Shown: piece by piece, positions 34,180-42,704 of the stretch
How positions within the stretch are numbered: position 1 is the stretch's first letter
Layout: each line of letters starts with the position of its first letter
Origin: Elusimicrobium minutum Pei191
GTDB lineage: Bacteria > Elusimicrobiota > Elusimicrobia > Elusimicrobiales > Elusimicrobiaceae
Direction of reading: 5' to 3'
Length of the DNA stretch: 64,000 nt
NCBI RefSeq assembly: GCF_000020145.1
Contig: NC_010644.1
Coordinates: forward strand, 620,001 to 684,000
Translations under genes and position numbers: made by a program
The notes under the pieces: generated by a model
Databases searched by the model: none
What the model saw: only the letters and a program-made list of their open reading frames with translations
What the model was told of the DNA's origin: nothing

Positions 34180-35304
34180 ATGAAAAAGTTTCTGGCTTCG
34201 CTTGTAAAAAACAAATACGCGCTGTATGCTGCGGGGGGCGTTATCTCCGCGGCGCTGGTAATAGGCATATTTATATACAATAAAGACGCTTTTATAAAAA
34301 TTTGGACCGAAGTTGGCACCGGCTATCTGTTTTTATGCACTTTTTGCGCTGCTGCCATATATGTTTCTATGGGCCTGTCTCTTTGGGAAGTGCTGCGCGC
34401 CATGGGCAGAAGAATTAATATAGGCAGCGTTATAGGTATAGCCTTGGTTTCAACTACGGTTAATTATTTAGTCTCCTCATTTGGCGTAAGCGGTTTTGCT
34501 TTGCGCGCGCATCTTTTGGGACGTAAAAAAATACCTTTGGGAATGAGCGTAACCGCCAGCATAGTACTTACGGTTATTATATATTTTGTTCTTGCCATTA
34601 TTATTTTACAAGGTTCTATTTTAATGTTTTTAAACTCTAACGCCACGCCAAAAGAGTTTGCGCAAAATTTCCTTCTTATTATAGGAATGACGGCTGTTTG
34701 CGGTTTTATTACCGTATTTTTGTTTAATAATGACTTTCGTATCACCTGGGTAAGGAAAATATTCAGGTTTGTTAACAGACTTTCCTATAAACTTTTTTCG
34801 GCTATTATTCCCAAAGCCAGGTTTGACAATTTTTCCCAAAATCTTGAAACGGGTATAAACTTTATACAGCAAAAAAAAGGCCGTCTTACAAAAGCGGTGC
34901 TTTATGTTTGCGCTGACTGGCTTTTTACTATTTTAGTTTTGTATTTCGCTTTCAGAGCGGTTGGAGTTTCAGTTCCCGCGGGTGTTTTGGTAACGGGTTT
35001 TGCCATAGGTATGGCAACTACTTTAATACCTATACTTCCGGGGGGTATAGGCGCTATGGAAATCGCTATGACGGCCGTATTCGCAAAGGCGGGTATAGCT
35101 TGGGAAGCTGCGCTCAGCGCTACTTTGATTTACAGGTTTATGTACTATATTTTACCCGGTCTTGTAAGTGTTTTTATATATTGGGGGTTGCAGATTTCAA
35201 ATGGCAAGTCCGATAGGGTAGACAGCTTTAAAAAAAGCCTGGAAAACGTGGCTCACCATAAAATTGAACCGACCGACGGGGAGGACCTATGCGGGAAAAA
35301 TTAA
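34180..35304 (+). CDS. Flippase-like membrane protein (UPF0104 / LPG synthase TM-type)
   Basis: About 374 residues from the ATG at 34180 (an earlier ATG at 34126 adds 18 residues; neither has a Shine-Dalgarno site). Some eight membrane helices are visible, with family motifs: LVSSFGVSGFALRAHLLGRKKI, and near the C-terminus VTGFAIGMATTLIPILPGGIGAMEIAM and YRFMYYILPGLVS. This matches the lysylphosphatidylglycerol synthase transmembrane / AglD-like family, thought to flip lipids or glycolipids; there is no soluble synthase domain. It overlaps the next gene by 16 bases. TATAAT lies seven bases before the ATG, so the mRNA could be leaderless. Confidence 0.8.
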   Translation: MKKFLASLVKNKYALYAAGGVISAALVIGIFIYNKDAFIKIWTEVGTGYLFLCTFCAAAIYVSMGLSLWEVLRAMGRRINIGSVIGIALVSTTVNYLVSSFGVSGFALRAHLLGRKKIPLGMSVTASIVLTVIIYFVLAIIILQGSILMFLNSNATPKEFAQNFLLIIGMTAVCGFITVFLFNNDFRITWVRKIFRFVNRLSYKLFSAIIPKARFDNFSQNLETGINFIQQKKGRLTKAVLYVCADWLFTILVLYFAFRAVGVSVPAGVLVTGFAIGMATTLIPILPGGIGAMEIAMTAVFAKAGIAWEAALSATLIYRFMYYILPGLVSVFIYWGLQISNGKSDRVDSFKKSLENVAHHKIEPTDGEDLCGKN

Positions 35305-35804
35305 AAGAAAAAGCGCCGTTTGTAAACTCCACGGCTTATGTTCATAAAACAGCCGTAATCATGGGCGATGTTAAAGTAGGGGAAAATGTTTCTATATGGC
35401 CCGGAGCTGTTTTACGCGGGGATATTGCCGCTATTGAAGTGGCTGATAACGCCAATATACAAGATAACGCTGTTATCCATGTTAATTATGATTTCCCTTC
35501 CATAATAGGCAAAGGCACTACTTTGGGGCACAATGCTATAGTACACGGGGGGAAAATAGGCGCCAACTGTTTAATAGGCATGGGCGCGATTGTTTTAGAA
35601 AGCGAAGTCGGCGATAATTGCATAATAGGCGCGGGCAGCGTTGTTACGGCCGGCAAAAAGATTCCGCCCGGCAGTTTGGTGCTTGGCTCACCGGCTAAAA
35701 TAGTGCGCGAACTTACTGAGGATGAAGTTAACGGTATAATAAAAAACGCCAAAGAATATATTGAGCTCGGCAAACATTACAAAGAGTATGCGGAAGAAGT
35801 TTAA
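35289..35804 (+). CDS. Gamma carbonic anhydrase-like hexapeptide protein
   Basis: 171 residues; GGGGAGG before the ATG. Left-handed beta-helix repeats ([LIV]-G-x4) run through most of the protein (VKVGENVSIWPGAVLRGDIA, IGKGTTLGHNAIVHG, IGANCLIGMGAIVL). Three His that bind metal in the YrdA/gamma-CA family are present: His64 (AVIHVN), His81 and His86 (GHNAIVHG). It may hydrate CO2 or, as in many YrdA-like proteins, have an undefined enzymatic role. Cytoplasmic. Co-transcribed with the preceding flippase-like gene. Confidence 0.88.
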   Translation: MREKLKEKAPFVNSTAYVHKTAVIMGDVKVGENVSIWPGAVLRGDIAAIEVADNANIQDNAVIHVNYDFPSIIGKGTTLGHNAIVHGGKIGANCLIGMGAIVLESEVGDNCIIGAGSVVTAGKKIPPGSLVLGSPAKIVRELTEDEVNGIIKNAKEYIELGKHYKEYAEEV

Positions 35805-35845
35805 TTTTTTGTATGTTATAAACGGCTAATAAAAAGGGGTTTTAT

Positions 35846-36217
35846 ATGGGTAAAGTTTTAGTTATTGAAGATTCCAAAGTAATAGCGCCCGCTTTAATGG
35901 GCGCGCTTAAATTAAAAGGCGTTGAATGTATTTGGGCTAAAGACGGCGTGCAGGGTATTGAAATGGCAAAAAGGGAAAAACCTGTTTTAATTTTGCTTGA
36001 CCTTATGCTTCCCAGAGTAAGCGGTTTTGAAGTATGCCGTACTCTTAAAACGGATGATTCCACCTGGCGCATACCTATAATAATAATGTCTACTTTGGTT
36101 GACGCTGAAAATAAAGATAAAGCGCGTGAAGCAGGGGCGGACCATTTTATTGAAAAGCCTTACAGCATGGCGCAGACTGTTGAGGAAATTTTAAAATATT
36201 TACCTAAGGTGAAATAA
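35846..36217 (+). CDS. Single-domain response regulator (CheY-like)
   Basis: 123 residues consisting only of a receiver domain. The acidic pair Glu8-Asp9, phosphoryl-accepting Asp52 (LLDLMLPRVSG), Ser/Thr at 82-83 and Lys104 (IEKPYS) are all present. No output domain, so it acts by protein contact or as a phosphate relay. No histidine kinase is near. The stop overlaps the next start (AATAATGA region), so it is coupled to the TPR protein, which may be its partner. Confidence 0.92.
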   Translation: MGKVLVIEDSKVIAPALMGALKLKGVECIWAKDGVQGIEMAKREKPVLILLDLMLPRVSGFEVCRTLKTDDSTWRIPIIIMSTLVDAENKDKAREAGADHFIEKPYSMAQTVEEILKYLPKVK

Positions 36218-37266
36218 TGATTGAAAAGTTAGAACAGCTTTTGGACGCGGGAAACCATTCCGAAGTTATTAAAAAAACAAAAAATTATAAAGGCAAAGAC
36301 GGAGCCGTCTATTTCATGATAGGCGAAGCCCGGCGTATGCTTGGCGCTTTTATGCCTGCTATAGCTACATATAAAAAAGCCGCCAAACTTACTAATGACG
36401 CGGCGCTTAAAATGGATATTTTATTATCTTTAGCTTCCTGCGAACGCACTCTTGGCAACGCGGAGCAGGCTTTTAAAACCGCATCCGCCGTATATGAGTT
36501 TGCCGACGGACTTGATTATGAAGATTATAAAATAGCCGCTTTGCAGGAAGCGGGCATGGCCCAGCGCGCCTGGGGCAGATTAGATGATGCTTTAGACTCA
36601 TTAAATGAAGTTCTTGCCCATTATACGGCCGAAAAAGACCACGCGGGCATTAGTTTTATTTTATGGGCAAAGGGCGGCATTTTCCGTCTGCAGGGCAAAT
36701 TTGCCGAAGGTATAAAATCTTTTAAAGATTCTCTTAAACACGCCGTAAAAGCCAAAGATAAAATTAACCAGGCTTACGCTTACTGCGGGTTAGCCGGTAT
36801 AGCCAGAATAAGCGGCGACATAAACGCCTGCGTAAATAATTACAAACTGGCGGATAAAATTTTTGTTAAAACGCAGGACACTTTCGGCAAAGCTTATACA
36901 AACTGCGGTATGGCCAACGGTTTAAGACAGCAGGGCAAACTTGACGAAGCCTTAAAAAGATATAAAAATGCGGACGAACTTTACACTATTATCGGAGATA
37001 AAGTTGACCTGGGTTTTGTTAAATGGGGCCGTGCGGATGTGTTAAAAAGGAAAAACAAACTGCAGCAATCCCTTTTGGAACTTAAAGAGGCCGAAAAACT
37101 TTTTGACGGTTCTGACGAAAAACGCGGGCAGATTTTAACGCGGTTAAGCATGGCGCAGGTTTTATACGCTTTAGGGCAAAAAGATACCGCCGTTGAAATG
37201 TTTGACGCCGCGGTAGCAAAGGCTAAACATGAAGGCCTTAACACATATTTGGAAATTTATACATAA
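36217..37266 (+). CDS. Tetratricopeptide-repeat protein
   Basis: 349 residues, almost entirely TPR helices: e.g. IATYKKAAKLTNDAALKMDI, DDALDSLNEVLAHYTAEKDH, AEGIKSFKDSLKHAVKAKDK, DEALKRYKNADELYTIIGDK and QQSLLELKEAEKLFDG, each about 34-40 residues. No signal peptide or membrane helix, so cytoplasmic. The later repeats include 'AYCGLAGIARISGDINAC' units like those of Rap/LGN-type proteins. Such proteins scaffold partners; coupling to a lone receiver domain suggests a signalling module. The partner is unknown. Confidence 0.85.
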   Translation: MIEKLEQLLDAGNHSEVIKKTKNYKGKDGAVYFMIGEARRMLGAFMPAIATYKKAAKLTNDAALKMDILLSLASCERTLGNAEQAFKTASAVYEFADGLDYEDYKIAALQEAGMAQRAWGRLDDALDSLNEVLAHYTAEKDHAGISFILWAKGGIFRLQGKFAEGIKSFKDSLKHAVKAKDKINQAYAYCGLAGIARISGDINACVNNYKLADKIFVKTQDTFGKAYTNCGMANGLRQQGKLDEALKRYKNADELYTIIGDKVDLGFVKWGRADVLKRKNKLQQSLLELKEAEKLFDGSDEKRGQILTRLSMAQVLYALGQKDTAVEMFDAAVAKAKHEGLNTYLEIYT

Positions 37267-37276
37267 CGGAGAAAGT

Positions 37277-37501
37277 ATGAGAGCATTTGTTTATTTTTTG
37301 TTAATAGTAGTGTTGGGCGCAGTTTTCGGCGTTTTAATTGAAAAATTGGCCGAAGCGGTTTTATCAGGCCAGGGGCTTTTATTTTTTGTAAAAGTTTACA
37401 GCGGTATAGGCGTGCACCCTATTTCACTTAACTTAACCGTATCAGGCGTTTTAGGGCTGGTACTCTCTTATTTCTTAATTACAAAATTCGTAAAAAAATA
37501 A
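37277..37501 (+). CDS. DUF4321 small membrane protein
   Basis: 74 residues from the ATG at 37277, preceded by GGAGAAAG; an earlier in-frame ATG lies inside the TPR gene and is rejected. Two membrane segments (FVYFLLIVVLGAVFGVLI and LNLTVSGVLGLVLSYFLI) flank a polar loop. This fits DUF4321, which I recall next to maf in several phyla. Function unknown. Its stop shares a base with the maf start (TAATG). Confidence 0.75.
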   Translation: MRAFVYFLLIVVLGAVFGVLIEKLAEAVLSGQGLLFFVKVYSGIGVHPISLNLTVSGVLGLVLSYFLITKFVKK

Positions 37502-38055
37502 TGAAATTAATTTTAGCTTCAAAATCACCCAGGAGAATAGAACTTTTAACCCAAGCGGGTTATAAGTTTGAAATTATTCCCGCCCAAAAGGATGAAAAAA
37601 CCGCCTACAAAACGCCGCACCGCATGGTAAAAGACCTTGCCTTAAAAAAAGCTTTTGAGGTGGCGGCAAAATACCCGGCTTCAACCGTGGTAGGAGCGGA
37701 TACGCTTGTTTATTGCAAAGGCCGTGTTATAGGCAAACCTAAAGATAAGGCTGACGCTCTTAAAATTTTACATTTGTTAAATAATTCCTGGCAGACTGTT
37801 TATACAGGCGTGGCTATTGTTAACATAAATAAGAAAAAACTTTTTACCGGTTACGCCGCCACTAAATGCAAAGCCAGGAAACTTTCCGACACGGAACTTA
37901 AATTAATTTCAGGCAAGCATATGGATAAAGCGGGCGCTTACGCCATGCAAGATAAAGACGATATGCTTATAGAACGTGTTGAAGGGAGTTTAACAAATGT
38001 TATAGGTATGCCTATGGAGCTTTTTAATAAAATGATTAAAGAGTTTGGTTTTTAA
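37501..38055 (+). CDS. maf: Maf-family nucleotide pyrophosphatase
   Basis: 184 residues. N-terminal LASKSPRRIELLTQAGYKFEI is the Maf signature; SxVVGADTLV (STVVGADTLVY), KPKDKADALKIL, SWQTVYTGVA and DKAGAYAMQDK follow in the expected order. Maf proteins hydrolyse non-canonical or dTTP/UTP nucleotides to monophosphates, and overexpression blocks septation in some bacteria. Translationally coupled to the DUF4321 gene; trxB follows nine bases later. Confidence 0.93.
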   Translation: MKLILASKSPRRIELLTQAGYKFEIIPAQKDEKTAYKTPHRMVKDLALKKAFEVAAKYPASTVVGADTLVYCKGRVIGKPKDKADALKILHLLNNSWQTVYTGVAIVNINKKKLFTGYAATKCKARKLSDTELKLISGKHMDKAGAYAMQDKDDMLIERVEGSLTNVIGMPMELFNKMIKEFGF

Positions 38056-38064
38056 GGAGTTTTT

Positions 38065-38994
38065 ATGCAAACATCAGACATAATTGTAATAGGTAACGGC
38101 CCCGCGGGGGTAACAGCCGCTATTTACGGCGTTAGAGCTGCGCTGGATGTTTTGGTTTTCGCGGGCCCGATTTCGGGCGGGCAGATTTTACAAACTAATG
38201 ATATGGAAAACTATCCGGGGTTTATTGAGCCTGTAAGCGGTTATGAACTTATGGATAAAATGCACAAACAGGCCGAAAGGCTTGGCGCTAAAGTTGTTCA
38301 TACTGAAATATCTTCTATAGATACCTCTTCCAAACCTTTTAAATTAACCGCGACTGACGGAAATATATACGCTGCCAAAACAATTGTAATAGCCTCAGGA
38401 GTAAAACCCCGTTGGACAGAAGCCGACGGCGAAGATAAATATAAAGGGCGCGGGATATCATCTTGCGCTACTTGCGACGGCATGTTTTTTAAAAATAAAG
38501 ACGTTGTTGTTATCGGCGGCGGCAACACCGCTTTTGAAGATGTTTTGTATTTAAGCAAAATTTGTAATAAAGTTTATTTGGTGCACAGGCGCGAAGGTTT
38601 CAGAGCGGCGCAGAAGACCGTTGAAAAGGTTAAAGCCTGTCCTAATGTTGAAATGGTTTTAAATTATACAGCTGAAAGTTTTGAAGGAGACTCTTTGGGA
38701 CTTAATGCTTTAAAAGTAAAAAACCTTAATGACCAAACGGTGCGTGAGCTGCCTTGCCAAGGCGTTTTTGTAGCCATAGGGGGCGTGCCGCAGACTGCGT
38801 TTTTAAAAAACAGCGGTGTTGAACTTGAAGAAGACGGAATTATTAAAATAGATGAGTCCGGCAAAACTAATATTGAAGGTATTTTCGCGGCCGGAGACTG
38901 CACTACCGAGCAGCAGTTCCGCCAGGTTGTTATCGCGGCAGGCGCGGGAGCAAAGGCTGCGGTTGAAGCCATAAATTATATTAACTTAAATTAA
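38065..38994 (+). CDS. trxB: Thioredoxin reductase
   Basis: 309 residues. FAD-binding IVIGNGPAGVTAAI at the N-terminus; redox pair Cys134-Ala-Thr-Cys137; NADPH-binding VVVIGGGNTAFEDVLYL with HRREGFRA; C-terminal FAD motif GIFAAGDCTTEQQFRQVVIAAGAGA. It reduces thioredoxin with NADPH. The length and domain order are normal. No thioredoxin gene is in this window. It is last in its operon and followed by a terminator. Confidence 0.95.
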   Translation: MQTSDIIVIGNGPAGVTAAIYGVRAALDVLVFAGPISGGQILQTNDMENYPGFIEPVSGYELMDKMHKQAERLGAKVVHTEISSIDTSSKPFKLTATDGNIYAAKTIVIASGVKPRWTEADGEDKYKGRGISSCATCDGMFFKNKDVVVIGGGNTAFEDVLYLSKICNKVYLVHRREGFRAAQKTVEKVKACPNVEMVLNYTAESFEGDSLGLNALKVKNLNDQTVRELPCQGVFVAIGGVPQTAFLKNSGVELEEDGIIKIDESGKTNIEGIFAAGDCTTEQQFRQVVIAAGAGAKAAVEAINYINLN

Positions 38995-39000
38995 AATTAA

Positions 39001-39031
39001 AAAAACCCGCTTTAAAATGCGGGTTTTTTTT
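39001..39031 (+). terminator. Terminator after trxB
   Basis: AAAAACCCGC (39001-39010) pairs with GCGGGTTTTT (39019-39028), followed by T. Confidence 0.92.
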
Positions 39032-39130
39032 GATTTTTTAAAATGGCTGTAAAATTATTTTTATAAAACCTACGGGGCTAAAAACGCGGAGGTTTTATTT
39101 TTTTGTTTAAAAATTGTTTAGCGTAAAAAC

Positions 39131-40180
39131 TTAAGTTCCCGGATACGGAACGAAAATCATAAGGAATATAAAGTAAACAACCATTAAGGAAAATGCCAAA
39201 GGCACGCCTATTTTAGCCCATTCTTTGCTGCCTATATTAAGCTTGGAAGCGCAGATAATGTTGGGAATGTTTGCGGGAATAAGCATAGCACCGCATGCTA
39301 TTAAGCTTACAAGCAGGTACTCAAGTTTAACTACCGACATTTCGGGTACTATCTCTATGGCCGCGAGAGTGGCGTTGTCAAGAGCCACGGAAACCATATT
39401 AACCCAATATAAAACGGGAGGGGAAAGATGGAATATCGTTTTATAAGCAAGCGGTTTGAGCCCTTCCCCCAAAAAGGTTAGGGCTGCAACAAATATATAA
39501 ACTTTTAATGTGCGGACTACAATTTCTTTAAACGAGTGGAAGGCTTCCTGCGCACTTTCTTCAATTTTAATATCTTTGCGGCCTATTCTGAAAGCGAGTA
39601 TTGATAAAAATAAAATGCCTGAAAGAATGTAAGGCCAAAGCAGTTTAAGGATAAAAAAAGAATCCGCGTAATGAGGCGGACCTTTTAATTTGTTAATAAC
39701 AATAGTGCCAAGAGGTTCGCCGATTGGGGTTAATACCGCACCGAAGCTTATGGCGAAGCAGCAGTAAACGACAAGTTTAACCTGGTCGCTCCTTTCAAGG
39801 TCAAGCGTTGAGGCTATTTCAGATAAAATAAGCGCCGCTACTATAGCGGTAATTATGCTTGATACAAGCCCCAGCACGGCCACTACCAAAAACAGCGTCA
39901 TGCTTAAGCCGAAGGTTTTAATAGTTTTGTATAAAACTACGCGTGTGTATTGATGATACCTTTTGAAAAGCAACCCTACCAAAAAAACCGCCGAAGATAT
40001 GTGAAGAGGCTCTTTAACAGCGTCTAAAACAAGTTCTTTATGCCAAATACCCGAAATTGTGGCCGCCGTAATACCGCATAATAGAAGGAAGACTTCCAGG
40101 TTTTCCTCCACTTTTCTTATTGTGAGAGGTAAAGCCAAGACTATCAATAATAATATTGAGAGTAAGACCATTTGCGTCAT
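39131..40180 (-). CDS. DUF1646 family membrane transporter
   Basis: 349 residues with about nine hydrophobic segments. Motifs such as SFGAVLTPIGEPLGTIVINKL, LDNATLAAIEIVPEMS and IPANIPNIICASKLNIGSKEWA match DUF1646, related to ion transporters (arsenical pump / NhaD-like fold) and presumed to move cations. Inner membrane. RBS is GGAAG in the leader. Some DUF1646 genes in other bacteria follow a Na+-sensing leader RNA; the ~90-base leader here has not been matched to it. Monocistronic. Confidence 0.8.
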   Translation of the reverse strand: MTQMVLLSILLLIVLALPLTIRKVEENLEVFLLLCGITAATISGIWHKELVLDAVKEPLHISSAVFLVGLLFKRYHQYTRVVLYKTIKTFGLSMTLFLVVAVLGLVSSIITAIVAALILSEIASTLDLERSDQVKLVVYCCFAISFGAVLTPIGEPLGTIVINKLKGPPHYADSFFILKLLWPYILSGILFLSILAFRIGRKDIKIEESAQEAFHSFKEIVVRTLKVYIFVAALTFLGEGLKPLAYKTIFHLSPPVLYWVNMVSVALDNATLAAIEIVPEMSVVKLEYLLVSLIACGAMLIPANIPNIICASKLNIGSKEWAKIGVPLAFSLMVVYFIFLMIFVPYPGT

Positions 40181-40282
40181 GTATACTACTTCCTGTTTTC
40201 ATAGGGGTGTTTTTGTTTTTACCTTACCTTAGGCATAACCATTTTTTATAACGGATTATACACTAAATCTGTTCATATTTTA

Positions 40283-41707
40283 TCATTTAATAGTTACATG
40301 GTCAAAAAAATCTTTTTTAACATAAACTATCTTAAAAGCGATAAGCGGGAAAAGGATTAGAATTACAATTTTTGCCGTTAATGTATTAAAATAACAGTTT
40401 GCCGCGATAGCCAAAGTGCCCGTCAGGGCAAGAGCTAAAAGTTTATTGTATTGGTAAGGAATAGGGTAGTTTTTTTGCGTGAAAATAAACATTGTTACGG
40501 CCATGCTTATATAACTTAGCATTATTGCCGACCCCGCGCCCAAAAGCCCCACTTTCGGCACTAAAAAAATGTTTGTAGCAACGCTTACAATAGCTCCCAA
40601 TATTGTCGCGTACATCAAAATACCGGTTTTCTTTGTTATTACAGGCGCCACTATAAAGTTTATATAAATGCCGTAAAAAAAATAACCCGCCATTACAAAC
40701 GGTATTATGTTAAGACCGTACCAGTAATTCGGGTGTATAAAATAATGTCCGAATATCGGCGTTCTTATAATAACGGGCATTAAGAACCCGAGTCCCAAAG
40801 CTACCCACATGGAAAATGCCGTAAAATAATTTAATACCTGCGCGAACAAAGGTTTTGCATAAGGCTCTTTTGCATGTTGTAAAAAAAACGGCCTCCACGC
40901 CTGGTCAAACATGGAAACTATAAGCATCATAAACACGCCTATTTTAAAGTTGGCCTGATAAACGCCCACGGCGCTTAATCCAGTTAAAAAAACGAGCAGC
41001 GGTTTATCAATAACATTTACTAATATGCTTGCCATGCCTGAAGGAACAAAAGGCCAGGCGAATTTAAGCATTTTACGCAAAAGTTCTTTAGAGAATTTTA
41101 ACCGCAGATCTTCTTTAATTACAGGTAAAAGAAGTAATAACGCCGCGCTTGAGGCTATAATAGATGCGTAAAAAATGCCCTTCACGCCATAACTTGTTGT
41201 TGCAAGGAAATAAATATTAAATGCCACGTTTGTTACTATGGCGGTTGTTCTTACGGTTACAAAGCGCCATGCCCTGTGCTGTAAGCGTAGTTTGGCAAAA
41301 GGAATAACGGTTAATGCGTCAAGAAAAAGCACTGCCGCGCTTAATTTTATAAGGTAGGAAAAATACGGGCCTATTCCTATAAGTTTTGCCCATAAAGGCG
41401 CGGTGCAAACTATAAGTAAAGAGAGTAAAACGGAAGTGCATAATACCGAAAAATAAGCGGTTGAAAAACTTTCTTCTTTGTCCTGCTGATGATCAGAAGT
41501 AAAGCGCAGGTAAGCCTGGTCCATACCGTATTGGTAAATAACGTTAAATAAAGCTAAAAAAGAAAATACAGCCGCAACTATACCGTATTCGGAAGTTACT
41601 AAAAAATAGGTATAAAGAGGCACAAGGCAAAAGTTAAGTAACCTTGCTATTATAGTGGAGGTACCGTATATTAGAGTTTCTTGTCCTAATTTCTTTATAA
41701 GCTTCAT
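40283..41707 (-). CDS. Polysaccharide/lipid flippase of the MOP superfamily (Wzx-like)
   Basis: 474 residues, 12-14 hydrophobic helices. The start KKLGQETLIYGTSTIIARLLNFCLVPLYTYFL is the classic opening of the polysaccharide biosynthesis (PST/MviN-like) family. Internal FAWPFVPSGMASILVNVIDKPLL resembles the Wzx repeat. It probably flips undecaprenyl-linked oligosaccharide units across the inner membrane. There are no glycosyltransferase neighbours here, so the substrate is unknown. No good ribosome-binding site is visible at the ATG. Confidence 0.88.
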   Translation of the reverse strand: MKLIKKLGQETLIYGTSTIIARLLNFCLVPLYTYFLVTSEYGIVAAVFSFLALFNVIYQYGMDQAYLRFTSDHQQDKEESFSTAYFSVLCTSVLLSLLIVCTAPLWAKLIGIGPYFSYLIKLSAAVLFLDALTVIPFAKLRLQHRAWRFVTVRTTAIVTNVAFNIYFLATTSYGVKGIFYASIIASSAALLLLLPVIKEDLRLKFSKELLRKMLKFAWPFVPSGMASILVNVIDKPLLVFLTGLSAVGVYQANFKIGVFMMLIVSMFDQAWRPFFLQHAKEPYAKPLFAQVLNYFTAFSMWVALGLGFLMPVIIRTPIFGHYFIHPNYWYGLNIIPFVMAGYFFYGIYINFIVAPVITKKTGILMYATILGAIVSVATNIFLVPKVGLLGAGSAIMLSYISMAVTMFIFTQKNYPIPYQYNKLLALALTGTLAIAANCYFNTLTAKIVILILFPLIAFKIVYVKKDFFDHVTIK

Positions 41708-41848
41708 TTTTTACCGGACTAAACAATTTTTATAAATGCGCGTTTAGTAATAATATTCTATCATTTTATTAGAAAAACACGATTTTTCGGTATTTTGCGG
41801 ACCAAAAGTCCTACTTCAGTTATAGGTCTAAAGACCCTGGAAAAAATT

Positions 41849-41877
41849 TTGCATAACAGGTATCATAATTATATAAG
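41849..41877 (+). promoter_or_regulatory. Candidate small-RNA promoter
   Basis: TTGCAT (41849-41854), a 17-base spacer and TATAAG (41872-41877), in the 366-base gap between the flippase and the next pilin. Confidence 0.4.
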
Positions 41878-41883
41878 AAACAC

Positions 41884-41960
41884 AATTTAACAAATATATG
41901 CCCGTATCCTTTAAACCCCAACCGCTGTAGTCTAAACCCTACTACAGCGGTTCCCTTTTT
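41884..41960 (+). ncRNA. Candidate ~75-nt small RNA with terminator
   Basis: From the promoter at 41849 a short transcript would end at a strong hairpin: AACCGCTGTAG (41920-41930) with CTACAGCGGTT (41942-41952), then CCC and six T. No open frame with a ribosome-binding site fits. It could be a free small RNA or an attenuated leader of the pilin at 42074. Upstream, GGTCTAAAGACC (41825-41836) is another palindrome. Confidence 0.45.
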
Positions 41961-42073
41961 TATAGATTTCAATTTTTTATTGCCGTCTGTCATGACTTAA
42001 TCAAAAACAAATCATTAATCATAATCATTGTTTTTTTTGTTAAAATATTGGGAATAAAAGGACGGGGAGAATT

Positions 42074-42544
42074 ATGAAAAAAGGTTTTACTTTAATAGAA
42101 TTATTGGTAGTTGTTTTGATAATAGGAATTTTAGCCGCCATAGCTTTGCCGCAATATAACATGGCTGTTGAAAAAAGCCGCGCTACAGAAGCATTAATAT
42201 GGATGAGAGCCGCAGCCGATGCGGAGGAAAGATTTTTCCTTTCCACGGGGAGTTATACTACGGATTGGGAATCGCTTGATATAAGCGCCCCCATTTCCAA
42301 AAAGTATGAAATAAGTTTAGACAATTCTACATATAATATTAGGGTTAAAAACAAAGATGGCAAGGCTTATCACTTAAGGTATTTTATGGAAAATATAAGT
42401 CAAAACAGTTATCCAAGCAGGATTCTGTGTTTACATCCTGTTGATGATGATACATATAAAAAACTTTGCCTGTCTTTAGGGGGGAAGAATCCTCATGTAT
42501 ATAAACATATGTCCGGTACACAAATGGCTTATTATTTAAATTAA
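42074..42544 (+). CDS. Type IV pilin-like prepilin (orphan)
   Basis: 156 residues; GGACGGGGAG before the ATG. MKKGFTLIELLVVVLIIGIL with cleavage after Gly4 and Glu5. Residues 36-60 continue the amphipathic helix (ATEALIWMRAAADAEERFFL), then STGSYTTDWESLDI, the 'TGxYxxxxxxLDI' pattern common to the scattered set. A Cys pair (LCLHP...KKLCLSLGGKN) near the C-terminus probably closes the D-loop. An extended -10 (TGTTAAAAT, 42038-42046) lies about 30 bases upstream; the pilin at 49331 has the same nine bases at a similar position. Confidence 0.88.
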   Translation: MKKGFTLIELLVVVLIIGILAAIALPQYNMAVEKSRATEALIWMRAAADAEERFFLSTGSYTTDWESLDISAPISKKYEISLDNSTYNIRVKNKDGKAYHLRYFMENISQNSYPSRILCLHPVDDDTYKKLCLSLGGKNPHVYKHMSGTQMAYYLN

Positions 42545-42580
42545 TTCGTGGCAACAAAAATAAAAAAGTTATCTTATAAT

Positions 42581-42616
42581 AAAAAGCAGCCGCGTTTTTA
42601 ACGCGGCTGCTTTTTA
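42581..42616 (+). terminator. Terminator after orphan pilin
   Basis: AAAAAGCAGCCGCGTT pairs perfectly with the complementary arm around a TTTA loop, followed by T. Confidence 0.93.
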
Positions 42617-42641
42617 TTTTATCTCAGATAAAAATCCAAAT

Positions 42642-42676
42642 TTTTGGGACACTGCCCCCGGCCCCTTGTCCCATAA
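42642..42676 (+). repeat. Solitary REP-like repeat, third copy
   Basis: Same 35-base palindrome as 30406-30440, with two differences and the same orientation. No transposase lies beside it. The ~30 AT-rich bases after it loosely resemble those after the left copy, so it may be a dispersed REP or the remnant of a second element. Confidence 0.8.
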
Positions 42677-42704
42677 ATTGATATGTTATGGTATTTTGAA
42701 AGTT

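Noticed and set aside
40181-40282. Na+ riboswitch upstream of the DUF1646 gene
   Set aside because: Such leaders are known for this family, but the short AT-rich leader shows no convincing conserved structure by eye.
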